A stretch of DNA of 64,000 bases, from positions 434,001 to 498,000 of the forward strand of contig NZ_LGUI01000005.1 in NCBI RefSeq assembly GCF_002891295.1. The letters are read 5' to 3'. This DNA comes from Streptomyces eurocidicus. GTDB lineage: Bacteria; Actinomycetota; Actinomycetes; Streptomycetales; Streptomycetaceae. Made by a program: the position numbers and the translations under genes. A model generated the notes under the pieces. The model worked only from the letters and a program-made list of their open reading frames with translations. It searched no databases and had not been told where the DNA came from. Shown here in pieces: positions 57,109 through 64,000 of the stretch (its first letter is position 1; every line of letters begins with the position of its first letter).

Positions 57109-58956
57109 TCAGGCCCTCGCATACTCGCGGAAGCCGCGGCCCGTCTTGCGGCCCAGGCAACCCGCCGCCACCAGGTGCTCCAGCAGCGGCGCCGGCGCGA
57201 GCCCCGGGTCGCGGAACTCCCGGTGCAGGACCTTCTCGATGGCGAGCGAGACATCGAGGCCCACCACGTCGAGGAGTTCGAACGGGCCCATCGGATAGCC
57301 GCCTCCCAGCTTCATCGCCGCGTCGATGTCATCGGGCGACGCGTAGTGCTCCTGCACCATCTTGACCGCGTTGTTCAGATACGGGAACAGCAGCGCGTTG
57401 ACGATGAAGCCGGCCCGGTCCCCGCAGTCCACGGGGTGCTTGCGGACCCTGGCGCACACCGCGCGGGCCGTGGCGTGCACGTCGTCGGCGGTGAGGACCG
57501 TACGGACCAGCTCGACGAGCTTCATCGCGGGCGCCGGGTTGAAGAAGTGCATCCCGATCACGTCCTGCGGCCGCGAGGTGGCGCGGGCGCAGGCGACGAC
57601 GGGCAGCGAGGACGTGGTCGTCGCCAGCACCGCACCCGGCTTGCAGACCTTGTCGAGCGCGGCGAACAGCTGCTGCTTGACCGCCAGGTCCTCCGCCACC
57701 GCCTCGACGACCAGATCCGCCTCCGCCAGCGCGTCGAGCGAGTCCGCCGGGGTGATCGCCGCGAGCGCCCCCTCCCGCTCCACGGCCGTGAGCCGGCCCT
57801 TCTCCACCGACCGGGCCAGGGACTTCGCCACCCGTGCCGTCGCCGCCGCGGCCTTCTCGGGCGTACGGGCCACGAGCACGACCCCGTAACCGGCCTTCGC
57901 GAACACCTCGGCGATGCCCGCGGCCATCGTCCCCGACCCGACGACGCCGACGGTCCGCACCTCGCGCCCGCCCGCGCGGCCGGCGGCGCCCGCCGCGTCG
58001 CCCGGGGTCCGCGCGTCGGGCACCACGACCGCCGAGTGCGGTCCGTCGTAGGCGTAGAACCCCCGGCCCGCCTTACGGCCGGTCAGCCCGGCCTCGGCGA
58101 GCTGGGCGAGGACCGGCGCGGGCGCGTGCAGCCGGTCGTGCGAGGCCGCGTACATCGCCTCCAGGACCGTGCGCGCGGTGTCGATCCCGATCAGGTCGAG
58201 CAGCGCCAGCGGGCCCATCGGCAGGCCGCAGCCCAGCCGCATCGCCGCGTCGATGTCCTCACGGGTGGCGTAGCGCGACTCGTACATCGCGGCGGCCTGG
58301 TTGAGGTAGCCGAACAGCAGCCCGTCGGCGACGAACCCGGGCCGGTCCCCGACCGCCACCGGCACCTTGCCCAGCTCATGGGCGAGCGCGGTGACGGCCG
58401 CGACGGCGGTCGGCGCGGTGAGCACCGAGGAGACGACCTCCACCAGCTTCATCGCCGGCGCCGGGTTGAAGAAGTGCAGGCCGAGCACCCGCTCGGGGCG
58501 GGCCGAGTCGGCGGCGAGCCGGGTGACGGACAGCGCGTTGGTGCCGGTCGCCAGGATCGCGTCGGGGCGCACCACCGCGTCCAGGGCGGTGAACACCTCG
58601 TGCTTGAGCGCGTAGTCCTCCGGCACCACCTCGATGACGAGGTCGGCGCCGGCGGCGTCGCGCAGCTCGCGGGAGGTGCGGAAGCGGGCCAGCGCGGCCT
58701 GCCGCTCCGGTTCGGAGATCCGCTCGCGGCGGACGTCGCGGGCGGTGGTGACCTCCAGCGCCCGGACGGCGCGCTCGGCGGCCGCGCCGGAGACGTCGAT
58801 GCCGATGACCTCGCGGCCGGAGCGGGCGAGCACACCGGCGATGCCGGCGCCCATGGTGCCGAGGCCGACCACGGCGACGGTGCGGACGGCCCGGGCGTCG
58901 GAGCCGGCCGGGGCGGTCGGGAGCGGGGAGGGCGGAGGGGTGGACGGACGGTCCAT
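57109..58956 (-). CDS. tandem-fused 3-hydroxyacyl-CoA (3-hydroxybutyryl-CoA) dehydrogenase
   Basis: 615 residues containing two complete dehydrogenase units. Unit 1 (about 25-320) has Rossmann GLGTMGAGIA, GLHFFNPAPAMKLVE and NQAAAMYE. Unit 2 (about 330-615) has GSGTMAAGIA, GMHFFNPAPAMKLVE and PYLNNAVKM. Both retain the catalytic His (HFFNPAP). The usual enzyme is one unit of about 285 residues acting as a dimer, so this gene encodes a covalent dimer. It oxidises 3-hydroxybutyryl-CoA or reduces acetoacetyl-CoA, which can supply crotonyl-CoA to the neighbouring ccr. GGAG precedes the ATG at 58956. Confidence 0.9.
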   Translation of the reverse strand: MDRPSTPPPSPLPTAPAGSDARAVRTVAVVGLGTMGAGIAGVLARSGREVIGIDVSGAAAERAVRALEVTTARDVRRERISEPERQAALARFRTSRELRDAAGADLVIEVVPEDYALKHEVFTALDAVVRPDAILATGTNALSVTRLAADSARPERVLGLHFFNPAPAMKLVEVVSSVLTAPTAVAAVTALAHELGKVPVAVGDRPGFVADGLLFGYLNQAAAMYESRYATREDIDAAMRLGCGLPMGPLALLDLIGIDTARTVLEAMYAASHDRLHAPAPVLAQLAEAGLTGRKAGRGFYAYDGPHSAVVVPDARTPGDAAGAAGRAGGREVRTVGVVGSGTMAAGIAEVFAKAGYGVVLVARTPEKAAAATARVAKSLARSVEKGRLTAVEREGALAAITPADSLDALAEADLVVEAVAEDLAVKQQLFAALDKVCKPGAVLATTTSSLPVVACARATSRPQDVIGMHFFNPAPAMKLVELVRTVLTADDVHATARAVCARVRKHPVDCGDRAGFIVNALLFPYLNNAVKMVQEHYASPDDIDAAMKLGGGYPMGPFELLDVVGLDVSLAIEKVLHREFRDPGLAPAPLLEHLVAAGCLGRKTGRGFREYARA

Positions 58957-59308
58957 CGCAAGACTCCAGGAGGTGTTCCCCGTGCGCGGGGGATGCGTCG
59001 GTTGGGTGCCGGTCGGGTGAGCGGTCACCGGCGGACCGCGCCGACCGTGGGATTTCCGGGTACGGGTAAGAAGCGCCCACGGAAAGGAAGTTGTGCGGCG
59101 GCGGGCCCTGTCCCGGGGCCCTGCCGTGAAGAGGTGCCGAACCGACGAACCGACGTCGAGGTCGGAGCGATGGGCGGCTGCGTCACCAGGCCGCCCGAGC
59201 GGGGGTGCCGCTCTTGCCGGGAGATTAACTCACGGGTAACCAAGAGCGCCAGGGGGTGGGTGCGCGACTTACGATGTGGTCCAGGCCACTCGGGGAGGAG
59301 AGCGGGCA
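58957..59308. other. 352-base divergent intergenic region
   Basis: No gene or strong hairpin terminator is apparent. It separates the divergent hydroxyacyl-CoA dehydrogenase and HEAT-repeat genes and must contain both promoters. The AT-richer stretch GATTAACTCACGGGTAACC near 59222-59240 is the likeliest promoter zone for the HEAT gene. Confidence 0.4.
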
Positions 59309-59926
59309 ATGGAAGAGGAATTTCGCGCGCTGCTGAAGCGTGTACGGGCCGAACTGGTCAGCCCCACCGAGTTCGCGGCCTTCGAGGGGCTGCTCGCCCT
59401 CGTCCGCGGCGGCGACCGCGGCGCCCGCGCCGAGGGGCGCGCCCGGCGGCGCGACGAGCTCGCCGGGCTGCTGGTGGCCTCCGAACAGCCCCTGTGGGCG
59501 AGGGAGATCGCCGCCTTCGCGCTCGGCGCGGAAGGGGACCGGCGCGCCTTCGAGACCCTCGTCCTCCTCCTCAACTACCGCGAACCGGTGCGCTGCGCGA
59601 CCGCCGCCGCGGTCCTCGCCCGCCTCGGCGACCCCCGCACGGCCCGCGCGGCGGCCGCCCTCGCCACGAACCCGCTGCGTACGGCCTACGCCCTGCACCC
59701 CGTCCGGCTGCTCACCGAACTGCGCGCCCCCGAGTCCGTACCGGCCCTGGTCGCCACCCTGGAACGGCTCCTGGCAGCGCGCGACCACTGCTGGCCGGTG
59801 GCACGCGCGTGCGTGGAGGGGCTGGGGGTGCTGGGGGACCGGCGGGCGGAGGACGTGCTGGTGGCGGCGCGGCGGCACGACCGGTTACGGGTGGCCGCGC
59901 ACGAGGCACTGGCGCGGCTGGGGTGA
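59309..59926 (+). CDS. HEAT-repeat protein with a TTA codon
   Basis: 205 residues, all helical. Successive HEAT-like pairs are visible (WAREIAAFALGAEGDRRAFE, PVRCATAAAVLARLGDPRTA, VPALVATLERLLAARDH, CVEGLGVLGDRRAED, RVAAHEALARLG). HEAT proteins are scaffolds or lyase-like adaptors; no catalytic residue is evident. GAGGAG precedes the ATG. Leu193 is encoded by TTA (59885-59887), so expression may depend on bldA and be limited to late growth. Function unknown. Confidence 0.82.
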   Translation: MEEEFRALLKRVRAELVSPTEFAAFEGLLALVRGGDRGARAEGRARRRDELAGLLVASEQPLWAREIAAFALGAEGDRRAFETLVLLLNYREPVRCATAAAVLARLGDPRTARAAAALATNPLRTAYALHPVRLLTELRAPESVPALVATLERLLAARDHCWPVARACVEGLGVLGDRRAEDVLVAARRHDRLRVAAHEALARLG

Positions 59927-59953
59927 CGGGCGATGTCCGGGGCTCGGCCCCAA

Positions 59954-60112
59954 CCACCGGACGGGCTGATTTCAGCCCGTCCGGTGGCACCTCCCAGCGG
60001 TAGCCGGGGGAGTTTGAGGACACCGCGCGTCAGCGCGGAAGGGGGCCCGGGGGCTTGCCCCGCCACGCGGCGGAGCCGCACATCGGATGCGGCGGGAAGG
60101 GGCGGGGGGGGG
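59954..60112. repeat. repeat A and repeat C composite
   Basis: A 16-base hairpin CCACCGGACGGGCTGA (59954-59969) with its exact complement (59972-59987) runs directly into a repeat-C unit (CCCAGCGGTAGCCGGGGG, 59993-60010). TTTGAGGACACCGCGCG and GGGAAGGGGCGGGG follow. It lies downstream of the HEAT gene and probably terminates it. A run of nine G ends the block near 60114. Confidence 0.65.
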
Positions 60113-60159
60113 GAAATCCCGCCTCCGGGCACCTGCCCATGCCGCTCCGTTCGAGCCGG

Positions 60160-60171
60160 GAACGCATGTTC
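60160..60171. promoter_or_regulatory. candidate LexA (SOS) box upstream of SRPBCC gene
   Basis: GAACGCATGTTC fits the Gram-positive LexA core GAAC-R-N2-Y-GTTC and is part of a GGAAC/GTTCC palindrome, 101 bases upstream of the next start. It is the only such match I noticed, and the regulated gene has no obvious repair role, so chance is possible. Confidence 0.35.
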
Positions 60172-60271
60172 CAGAACGTCGCCCCGCCCCGGATTTGGGC
60201 ACCTGTGACGTTGGTGGTTGGCTGGGACGCACAGGCAGCAACGCCAAGCACGACGTCCGGGAGGACAAGCC

Positions 60272-60727
60272 ATGGGCCAGGTCGAGGCCACCACGGAGCG
60301 GATCATCGCGGCGGACCCGGAGGAGGTGTTCGACGCGCTGGCGGACTACACCGGCACCCGGGCCAAGCTGCTGCCCGAGCACTTCAGCGAGTACGAGGTG
60401 CGCAAGGGCGGCGACGGCGAGGGCACCCAGGTGCACTGGAAGCTCCAGGCCACCAGCAAGCGGGTCCGCGACTGCCTGCTGGAGGTCACGGAGCCGACCA
60501 CCGGACAGCTGGTCGAGAAGGACCTCAACTCCTCCATGGTCACCACCTGGACCGTCACCCCCGCCGGGGAGGGCAAGGCCAGGGTCCTGGTCTCCACCGT
60601 CTGGAACGGCGCGACCGGCATCGGCGGCTTCTTCGAGCGCACCTTCGCCCCCAAGGGTCTCGGCCGTATCTATGACGCCCTGCTGGCCAACCTCGCCGCG
60701 GAGACGGAGAAGGGCGCGGGGAAGTAG
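60272..60727 (+). CDS. SRPBCC-superfamily protein (polyketide cyclase/START-like)
   Basis: 151 residues with the helix-grip fold signature: an N-terminal strand VEATTERIIAADPEEVFDAL, central EGTQVHWKLQATSK, a beta strand ending in SSMVTTWTV, and a long C-terminal helix (APKGLGRIYDALLANLAAET). The family binds lipids or hydrophobic ligands; here the function is unknown. GGGAGG lies nine bases before the ATG. It stands alone between repeat-rich DNA and the MFS fusion gene. Confidence 0.85.
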   Translation: MGQVEATTERIIAADPEEVFDALADYTGTRAKLLPEHFSEYEVRKGGDGEGTQVHWKLQATSKRVRDCLLEVTEPTTGQLVEKDLNSSMVTTWTVTPAGEGKARVLVSTVWNGATGIGGFFERTFAPKGLGRIYDALLANLAAETEKGAGK

Positions 60728-60939
60728 CGGCCGGGCGGCCGCGTGGCGGGGCGGCAGCGGTGACCTAGGAGCTTCACCGTTTCGAGTGGTTTCCCCCGCA
60801 CCGCGGCGGGGTGCCGTATGCCTCCGACCGGCGAAAAGCCGCACAGGGGACACTCTCCGGGCAATCGTCGCGCTTGCTAGCCGTTGTCGCGAAATGCGAG
60901 AAAAGGGCGGCGATGCAGGCGCGATGAGGGGAGCGGTAC

Positions 60940-63375
60940 ATGGGAGGGACCACGTCCGGGGCCACCTTGGTACAGAGCGGCGGTCCACCCGCGTCGTACG
61001 GCGAGGGGCCGCCCCCGGGCGCTTCCGGCGCCTTCCCCGCGGCCGAGCCGGCCCCGGCCCTCCGGGAGCCCCGGCCCGGCCGGGCGCGGGTGCGGCTGGT
61101 CTTCGGCGGCCTGCTGCTCGCGCTGCTCCTCGCGGCGCTGGACCAGACCATCGTCGCCACCGCCCTGCCGAAGATCGTCGGGGAGCTGCACGGACTCGAC
61201 CGGATGTCCTGGGCCGTGACGGCCTATCTGCTGAGCTCCACGGCCGTCCTGCCGGTCTACGGCAAGCTGGGCGACCTCCTCGGGCGCAAGGGCCTCTTCC
61301 TCACCGCGATCCTCGTCTTCGTCGCCGGATCCGCGCTGGCCGGCCGCGCCGCGACCATGGACCAGCTCATCCTCTACCGCGCGGTCCAGGGCGTCGGCGG
61401 CGGCGGACTGATCATCGGCGTCCAGGCGATCGTCGCCGACCTCGTACCGCCCCGGGCGCGCGGCCGCTTCATGGGGGTCATCGCCGCGGCCTTCGGCCTG
61501 GCCTCGGTCGCGGGCCCCCTGCTCGGCGGCTTCTTCACCGACCGCGCCTCCTGGCGCTGGTGCTTCTACCTCAACATCCCGGTCGGCCTCCTCACCTTCG
61601 TGGTCGTCGCCCTCGGGCTCCGGCTGCCGAAACCCGTCCGCCGGGGGCGCTTCGACTTCTTCGGCGCACTGCTCCTGATGACCTTCTCGACCTGCCTGGT
61701 GCTGCTCACCACCTGGGGCGGCACCGAGTACGAGTGGAGGTCGCGCGTCGTCCTCGGGCTCGCCGCGGGCGCCCTCGGCACGGCGCTGCTCTTCCTCGTC
61801 GTCGAGAACCTCGTCCGGGAACCGATCATCCCGCCGCACCTCTTCCGCGACCGGACCTTCACCGTCTGCGCGCTCGCGGGCGCCGCGGTCGGGGTCGCGC
61901 TCTTCGCCGCCGCCAGCTATCTGCCGACCTTCCTCCAGATGGTCGACGGCGCCGACGCCACCGAGTCGGGGCTGCTGATGCTGCCCCTGATGGGCGGCAT
62001 CGTCCTCGCCTCCATGCTCACCGGCCAGCTCATCAGCCGCACCGACCGCTACCGCCCCTTCCCGGTCATCGGCACGGCCATCGCGGCCGTGGGCATGTAC
62101 CTGCTCTCGCACCTCGACGCGCACACCGAACGGGCCGTCTACAGCGCCTGGATGGGCGTCCTCGGCCTCGGCATCGGGCTCGCCCTGCCGGTCCTCGTCC
62201 TGGCGGTGCAGAACTCCGTCCACCCCGCCGACCTCGGCACCGCCACCAGCGCCAACAACTACTTCCGGCAGATCGGCGGTTCGGTCGGCGCGGCCGTCTT
62301 CGGCACCCTCTTCGCCCGCCGCCTCACCGAGCGCCTCGGCACGGAACTGCCCCACCGGCCCGGCCTGCCCTCACCCGACTCCCTCACCCCGCAGCTGGTC
62401 AACGCCCTGCCCGCCGCCCTGCGCGACGGCTACGTCCGGGCGTACGCCGACGCCATGCCGCGGCTCTTCCTCTACCTCGTCCCGGTGCTCGTCCTCGGCT
62501 TTCTGTTCGCCCTCCTGCTGAAAGAGAAGACCGTGGTGTCCCAGAACGCTTCCGAAGCCCCCGTCATCCCCGCCGCCCGTCCGGCCCCGCCGGACAACGA
62601 GCCGGTGCCGTACGCGGCGGGCATCCCCGTCACCGGCACCGTCCAGCACCCCGACGGCACCGTGGTGCCGCGTGCCGCGCTCACCCTCATCGACGTCGGC
62701 GGCCGGCAGATCGGGCGCGGGGCGAGCGGCGAGGACGGGCGGTACGCGCTGAGCACGCCGGGGACCGGCTCGTACGTCCTCATCGCCGCGGCGGGCGGCC
62801 ACCAGCCGCAGGCGGTCACGGTCACCGTCGCCGAACGGCCCGTCGAGCTCGACGTCGTCCTCGGCGGCGCCGGACGCCTGGCCGGGACCGTCTTCACGCC
62901 CGAGGGCACCCCCGTGCGCGACGCCCTGGTCACCCTGACCAATGTGCACGGCGAGGTCGTCGCCTCCACCCGCACCGGCCGCGAAGGCGCTTATGTGATC
63001 TCCGAGTTGGTCGCGGGCGAGTACACCCTCGCGGCCAGTGCCGCCGCCTTCCGGCCCGCGGCGCTCCCGGTGACCGTCCAGGCGTGCCGCGAGACCCGCC
63101 AGGACATCGAGCTCGCGGGCGGCGCGGTGCTGCGCGGCGTCGTACGGGCCGGTGGCGGGCGCGTCGTCGAGGACGCCCGCGTCACCCTCCTGGACGCCGC
63201 CGGCAATGTCGTGGACTCCACCACCACCGGCTCCGAGGGCGCCTTCCGTTTCGTGGACCTCTCGGCCGGCGAGTACACCGTGATCGCCGCCGGATATCCC
63301 CCCGTCGCCACGGTGTTGCAGGTCGCGGGCGGCGGCCGCACCGAGCGGGACCTCCAGCTCGGCCATTCCGACTAA
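60940..63375 (+). CDS. DHA2 MFS transporter fused to three carboxypeptidase-regulatory-like repeats
   Basis: 811 residues. A proline-rich N-terminus is followed by a 14-span DHA2-type MFS exporter (about 50-525): LDQTIVATALPKIVGEL, GDLLGRKGLFL and QGVGGGGLIIG are diagnostic. After KEKTVVSQ come three beta-sandwich repeats near 560-635, 640-720 and 726-805, each with the pattern G-V/T-V, G-x-V-x-x-A-x-V-T-L, G-x-Y/F and AGEYT (SELVAGEYTLAASAAAF, VDLSAGEYTVIAAGY). MFS C-termini face the cytoplasm, so these repeats should be intracellular, an unusual place for a fold normally found outside. GAGGGGAG precedes the ATG. Substrate unknown; antiseptic or antibiotic efflux is the family norm. Confidence 0.88.
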   Translation: MGGTTSGATLVQSGGPPASYGEGPPPGASGAFPAAEPAPALREPRPGRARVRLVFGGLLLALLLAALDQTIVATALPKIVGELHGLDRMSWAVTAYLLSSTAVLPVYGKLGDLLGRKGLFLTAILVFVAGSALAGRAATMDQLILYRAVQGVGGGGLIIGVQAIVADLVPPRARGRFMGVIAAAFGLASVAGPLLGGFFTDRASWRWCFYLNIPVGLLTFVVVALGLRLPKPVRRGRFDFFGALLLMTFSTCLVLLTTWGGTEYEWRSRVVLGLAAGALGTALLFLVVENLVREPIIPPHLFRDRTFTVCALAGAAVGVALFAAASYLPTFLQMVDGADATESGLLMLPLMGGIVLASMLTGQLISRTDRYRPFPVIGTAIAAVGMYLLSHLDAHTERAVYSAWMGVLGLGIGLALPVLVLAVQNSVHPADLGTATSANNYFRQIGGSVGAAVFGTLFARRLTERLGTELPHRPGLPSPDSLTPQLVNALPAALRDGYVRAYADAMPRLFLYLVPVLVLGFLFALLLKEKTVVSQNASEAPVIPAARPAPPDNEPVPYAAGIPVTGTVQHPDGTVVPRAALTLIDVGGRQIGRGASGEDGRYALSTPGTGSYVLIAAAGGHQPQAVTVTVAERPVELDVVLGGAGRLAGTVFTPEGTPVRDALVTLTNVHGEVVASTRTGREGAYVISELVAGEYTLAASAAAFRPAALPVTVQACRETRQDIELAGGAVLRGVVRAGGGRVVEDARVTLLDAAGNVVDSTTTGSEGAFRFVDLSAGEYTVIAAGYPPVATVLQVAGGGRTERDLQLGHSD

Positions 63376-63405
63376 GCGCTCCGCGCAAAGTCCGGTGCGC
63401 CGTCT

Positions 63406-63478
63406 GCGGGTGCGTCGTGGCTGGTCGCGCAGTTCCCCGCGCCCCTTCGGGCGCTGCCGAACCGCACCGGACTTCGCC
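63406..63478. repeat. dispersed intergenic repeat B, copy 2
   Basis: A 73-base element almost identical to 41328-41401; the clear difference is loss of one G in the hairpin (CCTTCGGGCGC against CCTTCGGGGCGC). It lies directly after the MFS fusion gene. The two copies share the same orientation, about 22 kb apart. Confidence 0.75.
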
Positions 63479-63484
63479 GAGCCC

Positions 63485-63579
63485 GCTCAGCCGCCGGGGC
63501 GGGACCCGGGGGACCGCCCGCCCCGGCGGCTGAGCGGGGGCCGCGCGCCGGGGAGCGTCCCCGCTCCCCGGCGCGCGGC
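63485..63579 (+). terminator. two consecutive perfect hairpins
   Basis: The first hairpin has 19-base arms 63485-63503 and 63517-63535 (13-base loop). The second has 18-base arms 63540-63557 and 63562-63579 (loop TCCC). Only four bases separate them. They close the MFS fusion transcript and insulate the next gene. Confidence 0.75.
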
Positions 63580-63639
63580 ATCTTCGCGAACGGCCCCGCC
63601 GCGGACCGCCGGGGCCCTACGGTGGTAGCGGTGGCAGAT

Positions 63640-63667
63640 CTTGCGTACGCGGCCTCTTGCGTACGCG
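63640..63667 (+). promoter_or_regulatory. 12-base tandem direct repeat upstream of PAS gene
   Basis: CTTGCGTACGCG occurs at 63640-63651 and 63656-63667 (16-base period), the second running into GTACGCGTAC. It ends five bases before the GAAGGAG ribosome site, so it lies in the leader or promoter. It may be a binding site for a regulator; none is identified. Confidence 0.4.
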
Positions 63668-63687
63668 TACGAAGGAGCAACCCGCCC

Positions 63688-64000
63688 ATGGACCGTGGTA
63701 CGCCGGAGCCCTTCCCCGCCCAGCGCCGGGCCGTCCCCGCCCGGACCGCGCTCGCGGTGGCCGTGGTGGACTCCGCCGGACTGGTGACGCACTGGAGCGC
63801 GGGCGCCCACGGGCTGTTCGGCCACCCACGGGAGAGAGCCGTCGGCAGACCGGCGGCCGACCTCATGCCGATCAGCGGCGCCCTCCTCGCCGCCCCCGGC
63901 TACCCCAGCTGCGGCCGGGCCCGCTCCGGGGGCTCCGTCCGGGGCCAGGTCGAGGTGCTCTGGTGGGCCTACCCCCTCGTCGGGCCCGGCCCCGAGCGGC
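63688..64000 (+). CDS. PAS-domain protein, N-terminal part (cut by window end)
   Basis: An open frame of 104 codons running off the right edge, with GAAGGAG upstream of the ATG. TALAVAVVDSAGLVTHWSAG, then AHGLFGHPRERAVGRPAADL is the PAS pattern (Asp, Trp-Ser, Gly, Ala, Gly-Arg). In Streptomyces such N-termini usually belong to SpoIIE-type serine phosphatases or sensor kinases, but the effector domain is outside the window. The ligand of the PAS domain is unknown. Confidence 0.75.
   Translation, partial: MDRGTPEPFPAQRRAVPARTALAVAVVDSAGLVTHWSAGAHGLFGHPRERAVGRPAADLMPISGALLAAPGYPSCGRARSGGSVRGQVEVLWWAYPLVGPGPER

Overview
The window is high-GC DNA with uniform GC-rich third positions, many GTG starts, TTA codons confined to a few genes, and dispersed intergenic hairpin repeats. 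All of this points to a Streptomyces chromosome. I found no rRNA, tRNA, CRISPR array, IS element or phage gene. Gene organisation is mostly short operons separated by strong, often bidirectional hairpin terminators.

Layout. 1-7.7 kb: a cut-off secreted SGNH hydrolase, a small conserved protein, a GntR/UTRA regulator with a perfect palindrome upstream, a GluABCD-type polar amino-acid ABC importer and an aldo/keto reductase. 7.8-18.6 kb: a compact indolactam (teleocidin-type) alkaloid cluster. It has a two-module NRPS (A-N-methyltransferase-PCP-C-A-PCP-reductase), an MbtH-like protein and a P450 on the minus strand, and a divergent TleC-like indole prenyltransferase. The expected route is N-methyl-valyl-tryptophanol, then P450 ring closure to indolactam, then prenylation. 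The NRPS and MbtH genes each carry one in-frame TTA codon, which suggests bldA control. 18.6-24.4 kb: a secreted S15-like hydrolase, an NO-detoxification pair (flavohaemoglobin and NsrR, each with a candidate NsrR site), a secreted IPT/TIG protein and an SGNH lipase.

24.5-30.3 kb: a secreted gamma-glutamyltransferase, a four-TM protein that looks like a bacterial pentameric ligand-gated ion channel, an isochorismatase-fold hydrolase, and a MarR/MFS efflux pair. 30.4-35.0 kb: a four-gene reductive-pyrimidine (hydantoin-type) catabolic operon. 35.2-41.3 kb: lipoate ligase, a DUF3761 lipoprotein, a second GGT-family enzyme, an inositol-phosphatase-like enzyme and a phytoene-desaturase-like oxidoreductase. 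41.5-44.7 kb: a ClpN/helix-turn-helix pair with a leaderless promoter overlapped by duplicated operators, then DNA-alkylation repair genes (AdaA-AlkA fusion and Ogt).

44.8-48 kb: BCCT transporter and glycerate kinase. 48-59 kb: phosphatidylserine synthase and decarboxylase, then the ethylmalonyl-CoA pathway operon (ccr, ecm, mcl, MaoC hydratase, mcd), a TetR regulator and a tandem-fused hydroxyacyl-CoA dehydrogenase. As I recall, this order matches the ccr locus of Streptomyces coelicolor. 59-64 kb: a HEAT-repeat protein, an SRPBCC protein, a DHA2 MFS transporter fused to three carboxypeptidase-regulatory-like repeats, and the start of a PAS-domain protein cut by the window edge.

Three dispersed intergenic repeat families recur. 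One has compensatory base changes that argue for a functional RNA hairpin. All identifications come from reading the sequence and remembered family signatures; no search was run.
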